From Prevotella illustrans (GTDB lineage Bacteria > Bacteroidota > Bacteroidia > Bacteroidales > Bacteroidaceae): 64,000 bases of DNA. Made by a program: the position numbers and the translations under genes. A model generated the notes under the pieces. It worked only from the letters and a program-made list of their open reading frames with translations. It was not told where the DNA came from and did not search any database. The DNA lies in assembly GCF_017426725.1 (NCBI RefSeq), contig NZ_JAERMS010000001.1:205673-269672 (forward strand). Direction: 5' to 3'. This document shows positions 63,339 through 64,000 of this stretch, piece by piece; the first letter of the stretch is position 1; every line of letters starts with the position of its first letter.

Positions 63339-63416
63339 ACTAATTGTAAATAAAGGTGGAAGGAATACAGCCCTCCCAGCCATATCATTTGGGCTTAAAG
63401 ACCTTCCATTGTGAAT

Positions 63417-63449
63417 AAAAAAACGAGTCACGGTCAATGCGCCGTGACT
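63417..63449 (-). terminator. Terminator hairpin in the leader of the helicase gene (attenuator candidate)
   Basis: On the minus strand AGTCACGG (63442-63449), an eight-base loop, CCGTGACT (63426-63433), then CG and seven T (63417-63423). It lies between the promoter (63462-63469) and the start codon, so transcripts must read through it. Confidence 0.8.
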
Positions 63450-63461
63450 TTAAAATCGCCG

Positions 63462-63469
63462 CAAAGTTA
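63462..63469 (-). promoter_or_regulatory. -7 promoter element of the helicase gene
   Basis: TAACTTTG on the minus strand fits TAnnTTTG. A TTG lies about 20 bases further upstream. Transcription would start just ahead of the leader hairpin. Confidence 0.65.
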
Positions 63470-63960
63470 CGCTTTTTATTCTGATTATCAAGCCTGTAAC
63501 CTCCTGATTTATTCTTTTTTAAGATAGTCATTTCTTAGCTCGAATAATCTAAAAACCCCTTCTTACGCTCGCTGAGCGTGTAGGCCGATGGTCTCTTTTT
63601 TGCCTTTTTCTTCCCATTGTCCCTTTTTTGGCTATCTTTGCAAAAGGTTTCAGTTTGGATTCAGTCCCATTCGTTACCGTCTTTGCCATTCTTTCCTATC
63701 GGATATAAGGATTTGCTATGTCCTCTCATTTTTTTTTGACGTTTTAAATCGGTCGAGTGAATAGCCTAAGGCTCTATGTATTAAATATTTAAGGCTCGAT
63801 TAGAGAATAATGAAAAGCTGCAACCACAAATCAGTTGAGCAATTACCTAAATATTACCGCCATTGTAGCATAAAAGGCCGTTCAATGATAATAGTATAGA
63901 CCACCCATTTTTATTCTACCGGTGTAAAAGCAATAGTGTCCTAAATGATTCAGCGTATCC
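63470..63960. other. Intergenic region at the window end, no gene recognised
   Basis: About 490 A+T-rich bases. A plus-strand TATCTTTG (63633-63640) resembles a -7 element and an acgctc/gagcgt hairpin lies near 63566-63580, but no open frame or tRNA follows. A small RNA is possible but unsupported. Confidence 0.4.
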
Positions 63961-64000
63961 GTGATTTTTGTCAGAAAAAACTACCTGATTTTAACACTTC
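63961..64000 (+). repeat. Dispersed intergenic repeat, copy D (cut by window end)
   Basis: Begins GTGATTTTTGTCAGAAAAAA and continues GATTTTAACACTTC, the first 40 bases of the long repeat. The rest lies outside the window. More diverged than copies A-C. Confidence 0.75.

Overview
The window looks like chromosome of a Bacteroidota bacterium, most likely Prevotella or a near relative. Evidence: three SusC/SusD pairs with many outer-membrane lipoproteins, an S46 dipeptidyl peptidase, NrfHA with a CcsB/CcsA cytochrome c maturation pair, and promoters of the Bacteroidota type (TTTG, about 20 bases, TAnnTTTG) upstream of several operons. No tRNA, rRNA, CRISPR array, complete IS or phage gene was seen.

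Layout. 1-5.6 kb: 3' end of a DPP7-type peptidase, a small membrane protein, ahpC, sodB and a DUF4369/TlpA thioredoxin. 5.9-17.4 kb: a polysaccharide utilisation locus (PUL) of the high-mannose N-glycan type. An ECF sigma factor and FecR anti-sigma sit upstream of an STN-containing SusC, a SusD, a catalytically dead GH18-like lipoprotein, a DUF1735/LamG lipoprotein, a GH18 endo-beta-N-acetylglucosaminidase and an Ig-like lipoprotein. 17.6-19.3 kb: an A+T-rich cassette of three overlapping genes (TIGR04255, an unknown protein, a DUF7689-like protein) with its own promoter. 20.4-27.5 kb: a sialic acid operon (O-acetylesterase, mutarotase, MFS transporter, NanA lyase, AGE epimerase, internally deleted creatininase-like gene). 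27.9-40 kb: a second PUL (SusCD, DUF5018, phosphodiester glycosidase, family-10-like glycosidase, FAD oxidoreductase, metallophosphoesterase). 40.3-52.8 kb: a third SusCD pair, divergent from a DUF4434 protein, sugar porter, CE2-like esterase, ROK regulator and large zinc metalloprotease. 53.6-58.4 kb: an Abi_2 remnant, then nrfH, a frameshifted nrfA, ccsB and ccsA. 58.4-63.4 kb: M16 protease, PfkB kinase, LOG-family protein and a DEAD-box helicase with a leader terminator.

Working together: 5.9-52.8 kb reads as a host-glycoprotein foraging island. The endoglycosidase releases N-glycans, the sialic acid operon de-acetylates, imports and cleaves sialic acid, and the second PUL may deal with phosphodiester-linked sugars. 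The glycan exoglycosidases (sialidase, GH92, GH20) are not in this window.

The gaps hold the most unusual material. A dispersed element of about 383 bp occurs three times complete and once cut by the window end. Shorter hairpin arrays built from the same small modules lie at three operon boundaries. A 165 bp MITE with perfect 20 bp inverted ends and a 10 bp target duplication is inserted in the tail of one long copy.
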